Source: Comamonas sp. GB3 AK4-5
GTDB taxonomy: Bacteria > Pseudomonadota > Gammaproteobacteria > Burkholderiales > Burkholderiaceae_C
DNA length: 64,000 bases
Direction of reading: 5' to 3'
Assembly (NCBI RefSeq): GCF_041320665.1
Contig: NZ_CP166730.1
Location: 4,278,001 to 4,342,000 of the forward strand
Below are positions 46,474 to 55,008 of this stretch, in pieces. The notes beneath the pieces are model-generated. The model worked only from the letters and a program-made list of their open reading frames with translations. It was not told where the DNA came from and did not search any database. The number at the start of each line of letters is the position of its first letter. The stretch's first letter is position 1. The translations under genes and the position numbers were made by a program.

Positions 46474-46557
46474 AAATGCGACGCAAGAATGCAGCGCGCA
46501 AACACCTGCTGCTGCCATGACAATGGCCGCCAACAGCAGAGCACTGCGGAGAACAAG

Positions 46558-47196
46558 ATGCCCCCCACCAAACCCTCTTCCCCACGCGGGCGCCCCCCCT
46601 CCATCACGCGCGCCCGCATTGCCGATGCAGGCATTGCCATCGGCCTGCCCCAGGTGACTTTCGTGGGCGTGGCCACGGCCCTGGGCGTCAGCCACATGGC
46701 GCTGTACAAGCATGTCTCGGGTCTGGCCGCGCTCAAGCACCTGATTGCCGAAGAGATCTTCCAGCGCTGGGAACTGCCACGCGCCCCCGAGGCCGAGCAA
46801 GGCACGCTGCAGGACTACATGCAGGTCTTCATCGCCTCGGTCCAGGCCTTCGTTAAGGCCCACCCGGGGGTGACGCCCTATGTGATACGCCGCGTGGTGG
46901 CCACACCGGCCATGCTGGACAAGATCGACGCCCACCAAAGCCATATTGCCCAGGCCTATGGCATGCAAAAGGAACAGGCGCGCTGGTTGCTGGCCACGGT
47001 GACCTTCAACTGCATTGCGGCGGCCGACACGGTGTATGCCGCCGTGGACCGCGGCCCCGAGACCGATGCCAGCCGCGAGATGGAAGAAGGCGAGCTGGAG
47101 GCCGAGTTTGCACAAGGCATGCAGGCCCTGGTGGCAGGAGCGCTGGCCATGCTGGAGCTGCCCGGCAGCCAGAAGACCCAGCGCCGCACAAGGTGA
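46558..47196 (+). CDS. TetR/AcrR family regulator of the siderophore transport operon
   Basis: A 212-residue TetR regulator. The DNA-binding helices are in SITRARIADAGIAIGLPQVT and VATALGVSHMALYKHVSGLA (about 14-64), followed by a helical ligand domain that is longer than usual at the C-terminus. ATG 46558 is preceded by GGAGA at about 8 nt. Divergent orientation and the shared operator suggest that it controls the exporter-permease operon, perhaps in response to a siderophore or precursor. The identity of the ligand is unknown. Confidence 0.88.
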   Translation: MPPTKPSSPRGRPPSITRARIADAGIAIGLPQVTFVGVATALGVSHMALYKHVSGLAALKHLIAEEIFQRWELPRAPEAEQGTLQDYMQVFIASVQAFVKAHPGVTPYVIRRVVATPAMLDKIDAHQSHIAQAYGMQKEQARWLLATVTFNCIAAADTVYAAVDRGPETDASREMEEGELEAEFAQGMQALVAGALAMLELPGSQKTQRRTR

Positions 47197-47289
47197 CCAG
47201 CGCGATGCGGCCTCTGGATTGATGCACCCAAGAGCGGCCTACCTGGCCAACGCCTTGTGCTGCACTCTCGCAGCAGCACAAGGCGCGCA

Positions 47290-47386
47290 ATAAAAAAAAG
47301 AGCTGCCTCAGTGCATGGCACCTGGTTTTCCTAGTGTTTCATGACGGAAAACCAAGTTGCATATGCACAGGCAGCTCTTGTTTTTT
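47290..47386. terminator. Long bidirectional terminator hairpin
   Basis: Imperfect hairpin of about 80 nt: aagagctgcct (47299-47309) pairs with aggcagctctt (47369-47379), and gtgcat with atgcac, ggttttcc with ggaaaacc further in. It is flanked by eight A on the left (T on the minus strand) and six T on the right, so it can end both the TetR transcript and the adhesin transcript. Confidence 0.85.
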
Positions 47387-47434
47387 ATAGCCTGCTCACT
47401 TCTTGCGCAGCGGAGACAGGCCTGGATACCGGGG

Positions 47435-50400
47435 TCACTGGTCCACGTGCAACTTGCCCTGGCTGATCAGCTCCTGCAGCAGCTTGGCCTGGTTGCTGGT
47501 GTCCAGCTGCAGGCCTTCCAGCACGATCTTCTGGTCTGCTCCGCTGACGCCATCGGCACCCAAATGACCGTTGCTGGAGATGTTCAGCACCGTGCTGACC
47601 CGGCCATTCACCGTCTCGATGCTGGCACCCAGATAGCTGCTCAGGTTGGAGGCGTTCTCGCCTTGCAGCAGATCACTGAGGTCCAGCACATCGTGGCCGT
47701 TGCCGAAATCCTTCACCACATCCACGGCCGGGGTGTTGACCGTGCCCTGGTCGCCGTGTTGCCAGACAAAGCGATCGTCACCGCCCCCTCCAAGCAAGGT
47801 GTCGTGGCCTGCCCCTCCAAGCAGCATGTCATGCCCGTCAGAGCCCAGCAGGGTATCGGCTGCATCCGTGCCGGCCAGCACATTGACGGTGTCATCACCC
47901 GTCGCAGTGGACGATGCATGCTGCCCATCGCTGGACTCGGCATGCACCGTCAGTGTGAAGTGGCTGTCTTGCACCTGGCTGATGGAGAGGTTGGCACTCA
48001 CCGTGTGTCCATCTGCAGACAGCTCACCCGCAATGGTGATCTTGCCGTCCGCACCCACAGGAACATCGACGCCGTGGTAGCTGACCTTGGCCCCCACAGG
48101 AATGCCCTCCAGCACCAGTTGGGCGTGGAGCTTTCCATCGCTGCCAGCCACCACAGGCAGGGTGGCGGTGATGGCCACGTCATACACGGTGTCGTGGGTA
48201 ACGGTGTCCGGCACATTCACTACTTTTTCCAGCGTAGTCAGGTTGCTATGGCCCGCCACCAGCAGCTCGCCGCCGGCAATCACGCCCTCCACCCGGTTGC
48301 CGCCGTTCACCACCTTGGCTCCCAAGCTGGTCATGATGCTGACGCTTTCCAACACGTTGGCGTTGCTGTTGCCATTGTTGCTGGTGGGCTTGTTGAGCAC
48401 CGCACCCTGGGCTGCATCGCCAATCAGCACCACATAGTCAGGGGCCGTGCTGCCCAGCTTGCCGCTGTTGCCGGTGAAGTTGTTGAAGTCACGCCAGTTG
48501 CCCTTGTCGCCATCCGGCGTGTTTCCATTGCCAGCCCAGAAGCCGCTTTGGCTGTGCAGCAGAAACAGGTCGGTACTGCCCGCATGGTCCTTGCTGGCGT
48601 TGGCATTGGACTGGCCATTGGTTTCATAGCCATAGCGGATCAGGTTGACGCCAAACTGGGCCGCCGAGAAGCTGCCGTCCTTGTAGACCTGAATGCCGTT
48701 GGCAAAGTCGTTGATGGCCGTGTGGCCATCAGGGCCCTTGGTGGTTTGTGTTCCCCACACGTGGACATTGAAGCCAATCGCCACCACGTTGCCGGCCGCA
48801 TCCAGATTGAAACCGTTGCCGCTGGGGTCCGTGGCACCGCCATTCACGGCCATGGTGCCCGCCAGCGGATCCTTGGGTGTGCTGACCGCGGTGTCCACGG
48901 TGCGGGACGAGACCTCCAGATGCACCTCGGGCACATGCGTCGTAGGGTCGGTGCCACCACCGTCTCCACCACCCGTATCCACTGCAGCCACATGGATCAA
49001 CAGATCATCATGCGCAGAGTCTTGGCCGTAATGGTTGGTGGCCGAGACTTCGGCGTGCAGATTCAGATCTGGGCTCCCCAGCGGCACCTGCAGCTTGATC
49101 TGTACATCCGCCATGCTCAAGCCGGAGCCGTTGTACAGCGTCAACACACCACCGCTCACGCGGTAGTCGCTGCCCTCAACCAAGGCGTGGCCCTGGTATT
49201 GGACGGACACCACTGCGGCATTGCCCAGGCCACTGACTGTGACATCAGACATGTGATCGCTGGGATCACCAGGCATACCCAGCACGGCATCCAGTTGCAG
49301 CGTCACCAGGTCATGCCCTGTGACCGGCGTTTGGTGGTCAAAGCCCGGCATGCCGTTGTCCACGGTCTGACCATCACCGAACAAGATACCTGCAAAGCGG
49401 TCCAGTGTCAGCGACAAGGTGTCAGGCGACGCCTTGTCCTTGATCGTGCCCTTCCAGACGCCCCCCACATAAACCAGACCGGAAAGGTCATAGTCGGCCA
49501 GCGCCTTGGGCAGCACCAAAATGTCCAGAGGCTTTTGGTGCACCTGGTCCCAGGTACCGGTCACATTGGTGGTGCCCAGCACCGTGGTGTGGTTGTAACC
49601 CACCTTGTCAATGATCACGGCATGGGGCTGTGTACCTGTACCCATGTCTGAGGTCACGGCCGTCACCTCGACCTTGTCCATGCCAACCACCGCAACACCA
49701 CCGTTACCCACGGAGATGGAGCTTCCATCCTTGGTGTAGATGGTTTCACCCGGAATGCGCACTTGCTCCACATCCGTCTGCTTCAACGAGATGGTGACGG
49801 AGGGTGGCGGGCCCGAAGGGTCCACCGGCGTCGTCGGTGTCGTGGGGTCGGTCGGATCCACCGGCGTTGTCGGTGTCGTGGGATCGGTTGGATCTACCGG
49901 CGTCGTCGGTGTCGTGGGATCGGTCGGATCTACCGGCGTTGTCGGCGTCGTGGGATCGGTCGGATCCACTGGAGTCGTCGGTGTCGTGGGATCAGTTGGA
50001 TCTACCGGCGTTGTCGGCGTCGTAGGGTCGGTCGGGTCCACCGGCGTTGTCGGTGTCGTGGGATCGGTTGGATCTACCGGCGTCGTTGGCGTCGTGGGGT
50101 CGGTCGGATCCACCGGCGTCGTTGGTGTGGTGGGATCGGTTGGATCTACCGGGGTCGTCGGTGTCGTAGGGTCGGTCGGATCTACCGGCGTCGTTGGCGT
50201 GGTCGGATCCGTCGGATCTACCGGTGTTGTCGGCGTCGTAGGATCAGTCGGATCTACCGGTGTTGTCGGCGTCGTGGGATCGGTCGGATCTACCGGTGTT
50301 GTCGGCGTCGTGGGGTCGGTCGGGTCCACCGGCGTCGTTGGTGTCGTGGGATCTGTTGGATCCACCGGCGTCGTTGGTGTCGTGGGATCTGTCGGATCCA

Positions 50401-51724
50401 CCGGGGTCGTCGGTGTCGTGGGATCGGTTGGATCTACCGGCGTCGTTGGCGTGGTCGGATCCGTCGGATCTACCGGTGTTGTCGGCGTCGTAGGATCAGT
50501 CGGATCTACCGGTGTTGTCGGCGTCGTGGGATCGGTCGGATCCACCGGGGTCGTCGGTGTCGTGGGATCGGTTGGATCCACCGGCGTCGTTGGCGTGGTG
50601 GGATCGGTCGGATCTACCGGGGTCGTCGGGGTCGTGGGGTCGGTCGGGTCCACCGGGGTCGTTGGTGTCGTGGGATCGGTTGGATCTACCGGGGTCGTTG
50701 GTGTCGTGGGATCGATTGGATCCACCGGTGTTGTCGGTGTCGTGGGGTCGGTCGGATCCACCGGCGTCGTCGGCGTAGAGGGATCCGTCGGATCTACCGG
50801 TGTTGTCGGCGTGGTGGGATCCGTGGGGTCCACCGGCGTCGTCGGGGTCGTGGGGTCAGTCGGATCCACTGGCGTCGTCGGTGTCGTGGGATCCGTGGGG
50901 TCCACCGGCGTCGTTGGCGTGGTCGGATCCGTCGGATCTACCGGTGTTGTCGGCGTCGTGGGATCGGTTGGATCCACCGGTGTTGTCGGTGTCGTGGGGT
51001 CGGTCGGATCCACCGGCGTCGTCGGCGTGGTGGGATCGGTCGGATCTACCGGCGTTGTCGGCGTGGTGGGATCGGTCGGATCCACCGGAGTCGTCGGTGT
51101 CGTGGGATCGGTTGGATCTACCGGCGTTGTCGGCGTCGTGGGGTCGGTCGGATCTACCGGTGTTGTCGGGGTCGTGGGGTCAGTCGGATCCACCGGCGTC
51201 GTCGGTGTGGTCGGATCCGTCGGAACTCCAGGCGCTGCGGCCATTGCAGCGCTTGCATCCCCGCTGTTGCGGTCTTCCGCCACTCCGGTAGCGCCACGCG
51301 GGTAGGCCAGATTCAGCGGTGCAGTGCTTTCCAGCACCTGGGACAAACGCACAAAAGTACTGCCACCACCACCGCCGCCAGACAAGGTGGCCGCAGCGGG
51401 CTCCAGGACATCCAACGGATCCTGACCCGCGTTGATGGCGGCGATCAGTTGATCCACCATGGGATCCACTGCAGCAGGTGCGGCGGCCTCGCTGGCGGGA
51501 ATATCGTCAAACAGCTCCGGGGCCAGTGCCACATTCTGGCTTTCGCCCAGCGTCAGCGGTGGCTGGCCATCGGCCTGCAGTTGCACGGTGCTGCCGGAAG
51601 CGGTCACCACCTGGGCATCTGCAGCAATGCGCATGCCTTCGCGCAGCGCGGTCAAGTTGCCATCGGCATCCCGCACCCAGGCTTGCCCGGTTAATTGCGT
51701 GACGAGAACGGTGGTCGTGGCCAT
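47435..51724 (-). CDS. LapA-like surface adhesin with retention module, Pro-Thr-Asp repeat and type I secretion signal
   Basis: A 1429-residue type I-secreted adhesin. Residues 1-100 form a retention module (VLVTQLTGQAWVRDADGNL, LTLGESQNVALAPELF) followed at 110-112 by a triple Ala before a Gly-rich stretch and STFVRL; LapG-type proteases cut after a di-alanine at about this position in Pseudomonas LapA. Residues about 168-635 are 39 copies of the 12-residue unit VDPTDPTTPTTP. Then come Ig-like beta-rich domains, about three RTX nonapeptides (GTDAADTLLGSDGHDMLLGG near 1281) and a C-terminal type I secretion target domain ending ELISQGKLHVDQ. AAGGAA precedes ATG 51724. lapD and lapG lie directly upstream on the same strand. 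Calcium binding is expected at the RTX motifs. Confidence 0.9.
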   Translation of the reverse strand: MATTTVLVTQLTGQAWVRDADGNLTALREGMRIAADAQVVTASGSTVQLQADGQPPLTLGESQNVALAPELFDDIPASEAAAPAAVDPMVDQLIAAINAGQDPLDVLEPAAATLSGGGGGGSTFVRLSQVLESTAPLNLAYPRGATGVAEDRNSGDASAAMAAAPGVPTDPTTPTTPVDPTDPTTPTTPVDPTDPTTPTTPVDPTDPTTPTTPVDPTDPTTPTTPVDPTDPTTPTTPVDPTDPTTPTTPVDPTDPTTPTTPVDPTDPTTPTTPVDPTDPTTPTTPVDPTDPTTPTTPVDPTDPTTPTTPVDPTDPSTPTTPVDPTDPTTPTTPVDPIDPTTPTTPVDPTDPTTPTTPVDPTDPTTPTTPVDPTDPTTPTTPVDPTDPTTPTTPVDPTDPTTPTTPVDPTDPTTPTTPVDPTDPTTPTTPVDPTDPTTPTTPVDPTDPTTPTTPVDPTDPTTPTTPVDPTDPTTPTTPVDPTDPTTPTTPVDPTDPTTPTTPVDPTDPTTPTTPVDPTDPTTPTTPVDPTDPTTPTTPVDPTDPTTPTTPVDPTDPTTPTTPVDPTDPTTPTTPVDPTDPTTPTTPVDPTDPTTPTTPVDPTDPTTPTTPVDPTDPTTPTTPVDPTDPTTPTTPVDPSGPPPSVTISLKQTDVEQVRIPGETIYTKDGSSISVGNGGVAVVGMDKVEVTAVTSDMGTGTQPHAVIIDKVGYNHTTVLGTTNVTGTWDQVHQKPLDILVLPKALADYDLSGLVYVGGVWKGTIKDKASPDTLSLTLDRFAGILFGDGQTVDNGMPGFDHQTPVTGHDLVTLQLDAVLGMPGDPSDHMSDVTVSGLGNAAVVSVQYQGHALVEGSDYRVSGGVLTLYNGSGLSMADVQIKLQVPLGSPDLNLHAEVSATNHYGQDSAHDDLLIHVAAVDTGGGDGGGTDPTTHVPEVHLEVSSRTVDTAVSTPKDPLAGTMAVNGGATDPSGNGFNLDAAGNVVAIGFNVHVWGTQTTKGPDGHTAINDFANGIQVYKDGSFSAAQFGVNLIRYGYETNGQSNANASKDHAGSTDLFLLHSQSGFWAGNGNTPDGDKGNWRDFNNFTGNSGKLGSTAPDYVVLIGDAAQGAVLNKPTSNNGNSNANVLESVSIMTSLGAKVVNGGNRVEGVIAGGELLVAGHSNLTTLEKVVNVPDTVTHDTVYDVAITATLPVVAGSDGKLHAQLVLEGIPVGAKVSYHGVDVPVGADGKITIAGELSADGHTVSANLSISQVQDSHFTLTVHAESSDGQHASSTATGDDTVNVLAGTDAADTLLGSDGHDMLLGGAGHDTLLGGGGDDRFVWQHGDQGTVNTPAVDVVKDFGNGHDVLDLSDLLQGENASNLSSYLGASIETVNGRVSTVLNISSNGHLGADGVSGADQKIVLEGLQLDTSNQAKLLQELISQGKLHVDQ
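49821..51224 (-). repeat. 39 tandem copies of a 36-bp unit (12-residue Pro-Thr-Asp repeat)
   Basis: The 36-bp period holds exactly from 49821 to 51224 (1404 bp). On the plus strand the units begin tcyaccgg. The encoded 12-mer is almost invariant (one Ser and one Ile substitution noted), although the DNA varies widely at synonymous positions. A block of three units (108 bp) at 50181 recurs identically at 50433, 252 bp or seven units away. Confidence 0.93.
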
Positions 51725-51800
51725 TGGGCGTATTCCTTTTGCTGATTTCAGTGAGAAAAGTTAAGGCCCTAGGGCCACCCTTTCCATTGCTGACAGCATA

Positions 51801-51816
51801 GTAGGAACACACCTAC
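51801..51816. promoter_or_regulatory. Short inverted repeat upstream of the adhesin gene
   Basis: gtagg-aacaca-cctac lies about 80 bp upstream of the adhesin start codon, next to a minus-strand TACTAT that could be a -10 element. It could be an operator, but evidence is weak. Confidence 0.4.
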
Positions 51817-51992
51817 ATCCTCGCCATTGGCGACCTCGCCATTTTCCGTTACTTACAAATTACTATTCTGTAAGCTTGCGCCAGAACAAGGGGATGCGCT
51901 TTGTGCAGGCAGGCAGCCCTTGTCCGACTGCAGCAACTTGCAGCTACCGCGCAATGGCGGGGCCTATTGCACGGCATTTTCCAGGCGCACAC

Positions 51993-53966
51993 TCAAGCCT
52001 GTGCGCGGCCTTCGGCCTGGGGTACGTAGACGCCTTGCTGCTGCAGTGCGGCGGCCGTTTCGGCATCGACATGGCCGGCCAGGAAGACCTGCACCTGCAA
52101 CGTCTTGGCTGTAGCCACCATGGCATGCAACAGGTGCTGGCTGCCGGGGCTGGAGGCGGCTTGCAAGGCAAAGTCGCTGCCCAGCTTGACATAGGACAGC
52201 GGCAGGCGGTGCAACCGCGCCAAGGCCATGGGTTCGTGCTCCAGCCGGCGCAGTCCAACCTGTACACCGGCTTCTGCAGCAACGCGGGCCAGGGCCGCCA
52301 TCTCTTCGGGATAGGTTGCCAGGCCGTGGGCATCCAGCTCCACCAGCAAACGCTGTTGCCACTGGCCAGGCTGCAGCCAGATGGCACGTAGCTGGGGCAG
52401 GAAGTTGTTCTCGGCCAGGGAAGGCAGCGACACCTTGACCACCAGTTTCTGCCCAGGATGCTGCTCCAGCCAGTGCTGGGCCAGCCGCACAGCACGCACG
52501 TCGAATGCGGCCGACAGCCCCAGGCGCACCGCCACGGGCAGGAACAAGGCGCCTTGCAGCTGGGCTCCGCTCGCGTCTTGCAGGCTCAGTGAGCCCTCAT
52601 GCCGCTGCACATGATCGCTGGCAGCGTCGTAAGCTTGAGCGCTGATCTGCAGTTGCAGACGTTCCTCGGCCAGGGCCTGGACCAGCACCTGCTGCCATTG
52701 CTGCTCACCCACGCTGCTGCGCGGGCCGTTGTCGGTCAGGTATTCCACCTCATCCTGGCCCACGCTTTCGCTGCGCATCAAGGCTTCATCCAGGCGCGAC
52801 AGCAGACCGCTGACGGTGGCACCGCTGCCGTAGTCGGTCAGCGCGTAGGCCCAGCGACACCACTGCCCCGGGCCAATGGGCTGGCGCAGCGCCTGGAGCT
52901 CGTGCTTGACCTGCTGCACCAGGTGCAGGGCTGCCGGCCCTTCCATATCGGGTAGAAGCAGCACAAAGTCCGAACCATTCAGGCGCGCCAGCATGGTGTT
53001 GGCCGAACCACCTTCGTCCAGACTCAGGCTCAAACCCACACGCTCTGCCACCGAGGCCAGCCAGGCATCGGCCTGGGCACGGCTCATATGGGTGTTCAAG
53101 GCTTGCAGATCGCGCTGGCGGAACAGCAGCACATGGCCACCCACAGGCGCGGGCTGGCCATCGCTACCGGTTTCGCCTTGCAGCACGCGGCGCAACTCGT
53201 TCATGAAGTATTTGCGGTTGGGCAGCTGCGTGACCGGGTCGCGGTTGACCTCCACCTCCAGCGACTCGATGCGCTGTGTCTGCTCTTGCGCGGTGGCACG
53301 CACGCGTTCGCGGGTATCGCTGATGGCGTGCATCACCGCCTTCAGCTCGGCCATCACCGGGCGCGCCGACGGAGCCGGCGCCTGTGCATTCGAGCCAATG
53401 GCCATCACCTGGGCCGAGATCTCCTCACGCAGCACGCGGCGGAACCAACGAATCAGCAAAGCCACAAAGACAGCCCATACGCCACCCGCAAGCACCACCA
53501 GCAGCAAGGTGCGCACACTGCTACGCCACAAGGCGTCACGGGCAAAGGCGTTGTCCACCTTCACCGTCAACTGGCCCACCTGGGTCCAGCCGTCGCTGAT
53601 GGCGCGCGCTGCTTCGGGCGTGCTCAAGGGTAGCAGGCGAGAAAACCAGCGCGGCGCCGTGGCGCTGTCATGGCTTTCGGGGTGGCTGCGCTCGAACAAG
53701 GTCTGGCCATTGGGATCTGCCAGGCGGATGGCGCGGAACTGGCCGCTGTCGAACAAGGCCATCATCAGCAGCTCGCGGGTGACCGGATCCTGGTTGCCTG
53801 GCTGGGACAGTGACAGCGCCAGGGCCGAGACGGCGTTCTCGCTTTGTGACTGCAGCTGGCCATCCAGATACTGGCGGGCCGAGCTCATGCTCAACCACAG
53901 CGTACCTCCCAGGATGACCACAATGGCCACGCTCACACTCAGCAGCAAATGTCTTAACAACGACAT
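51993..53966 (-). CDS. lapD: LapD-like membrane c-di-GMP receptor
   Basis: A 657-residue inner-membrane signalling protein. Residues 1-30 are a first helix (LLLSVSVAIVVILGGTLWLS), then a LapD_MoxY-type periplasmic domain (about 30-150), a second helix (VRTLLLVVLAGGVWAVFVAL), a HAMP-like segment, and degenerate GGDEF and EAL domains. The GGDEF motif reads NGSDF (ARLNGSDFVLLLPD) and the EAL motif reads HEGSL, so neither synthesis nor hydrolysis of c-di-GMP is expected; it should bind c-di-GMP and hold LapG. ATG 53966 has an AGG at 7 nt. It lies between lapG and an adhesin gene, all on one strand. Confidence 0.9.
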   Translation of the reverse strand: MSLLRHLLLSVSVAIVVILGGTLWLSMSSARQYLDGQLQSQSENAVSALALSLSQPGNQDPVTRELLMMALFDSGQFRAIRLADPNGQTLFERSHPESHDSATAPRWFSRLLPLSTPEAARAISDGWTQVGQLTVKVDNAFARDALWRSSVRTLLLVVLAGGVWAVFVALLIRWFRRVLREEISAQVMAIGSNAQAPAPSARPVMAELKAVMHAISDTRERVRATAQEQTQRIESLEVEVNRDPVTQLPNRKYFMNELRRVLQGETGSDGQPAPVGGHVLLFRQRDLQALNTHMSRAQADAWLASVAERVGLSLSLDEGGSANTMLARLNGSDFVLLLPDMEGPAALHLVQQVKHELQALRQPIGPGQWCRWAYALTDYGSGATVSGLLSRLDEALMRSESVGQDEVEYLTDNGPRSSVGEQQWQQVLVQALAEERLQLQISAQAYDAASDHVQRHEGSLSLQDASGAQLQGALFLPVAVRLGLSAAFDVRAVRLAQHWLEQHPGQKLVVKVSLPSLAENNFLPQLRAIWLQPGQWQQRLLVELDAHGLATYPEEMAALARVAAEAGVQVGLRRLEHEPMALARLHRLPLSYVKLGSDFALQAASSPGSQHLLHAMVATAKTLQVQVFLAGHVDAETAAALQQQGVYVPQAEGRAQA

Positions 53967-54023
53967 GTCAACCTCGTTCCTCTTTGCACCACCACCGGCA
54001 CGCGCCAGTTGCACGCAGCACCG

Positions 54024-54743
54024 TCATGGAGTGAATCCTTCTTGTTGCATGCGCGCCAGCAACCCTTTCCAGCGGCTGATGCGCTCCACCGACGCGGGCT
54101 GGGCCCCCGTCACATAAATGCCCTGGGCATTGAAGCTGAACACAGGCGTCAAGTCCTTACGCTGGCTGGCTGGCAGCATATTGCCCATCAGATTGTCCAG
54201 CACCAGAGGCTCGGACTGCGGTGTCTCGTAATAGCCCAGCACCATGTGGGCAATGCTTTGCGTGCTGCCCATACCGCCCACCCGGGCTCGCACATAGATG
54301 AAGCGCAGTTTTTCCACCGGCACGCCCAGGCGCTGCAGCGAAAAATACTTGCCGATCACATAGTCCTCGCAATCCCCTTGGCGCTTGCCCAGGGTCTCCA
54401 GCGGCGTGGCCCAGTACTCCTGCTCACCCCAGATCAGAATGTCCTCGGAGCCCACCACGTTCTGGTTCCAGAAATCATTCACCGCCTTCAGTTGCCCCTG
54501 CACCGAGCGCCCCGCTTGCTGGTCCAGCATGGCCAGCCAGGCCTCCAGCCGCTGCACGCCGCCCTCGCCAAAGCGCGCCAGCATGCTCTGGCGCATCTGT
54601 GCCACCTTGAAGTCCAGTGCCTGTGCCGGAACCACCGGCCACAGACTGACCGGCAGCACAGCCGCAACAGCCGCTGCGCGCAAGGCCCACAGCAACTGCC
54701 GGCGAGAAAGCCGGGCAGGCGATGAAGTCAGCGGAGTCGTCAC
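54024..54743 (-). CDS. lapG: LapG-like periplasmic cysteine protease
   Basis: A 239-residue transglutaminase-like cysteine peptidase (bacterial BTLCP/LapG family). The catalytic triad is visible: Cys in KRQGDCEDYVIGKYF, His in IAHMVLGYYE and Asp in LVLDNLMGN. An N-terminal SRRQLLWALRAAAVAAVLP could be a Tat-like or Sec signal peptide, ending at about AQA near residue 42. It cleaves the retention module of the adhesins when released by LapD. The start is GTG 54743; no ATG lies before the signal peptide, and no strong ribosome-binding site is seen. lapD follows 57 bp downstream. Confidence 0.9.
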   Translation of the reverse strand: MTTPLTSSPARLSRRQLLWALRAAAVAAVLPVSLWPVVPAQALDFKVAQMRQSMLARFGEGGVQRLEAWLAMLDQQAGRSVQGQLKAVNDFWNQNVVGSEDILIWGEQEYWATPLETLGKRQGDCEDYVIGKYFSLQRLGVPVEKLRFIYVRARVGGMGSTQSIAHMVLGYYETPQSEPLVLDNLMGNMLPASQRKDLTPVFSFNAQGIYVTGAQPASVERISRWKGLLARMQQEGFTP

Positions 54744-54913
54744 GGGCGGAGTGTGTAGATCAAAAGGACAAGCTGGGGCAAGAACGATCGGCGCCGGGCA
54801 CCAATCAACAGCGGCAGTTCACCGCAAAACGCACAAAGTGTGCAAGTACTTCAGTACAGAAGCCTGAGGCGGAGAGCAAAGCGCATGGTGCGGGCACCAC
54901 AGCCGCCGCCATC

Positions 54914-54949
54914 AAAAAAAGAGCGCATGTAGCAATGTACATGCGCTCT
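54914..54949 (-). terminator. Rho-independent terminator after the large adhesin gene
   Basis: 12-bp stem (54920-54931 / 54938-54949) with a 6-nt loop, followed on the minus strand by seven T (54914-54920 on the plus strand as A). It is 60 bp after the giant adhesin stop codon and upstream of lapG, so lapG probably has its own promoter. Confidence 0.88.
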
Positions 54950-55008
54950 AGAGATGCTTTTCAGCATTTAACAGTGCTGGAGAAAACCTTCATCTTCCCC
55001 GACATCTG

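Noticed and set aside
49740..51694. Long plus-strand open frames across the 36-bp array (Gly/Val-rich and Arg-rich translations)
   Set aside because: They are antisense shadows caused by a repeat length divisible by three; the minus-strand adhesin has a retention module, RTX motifs and secretion signal.
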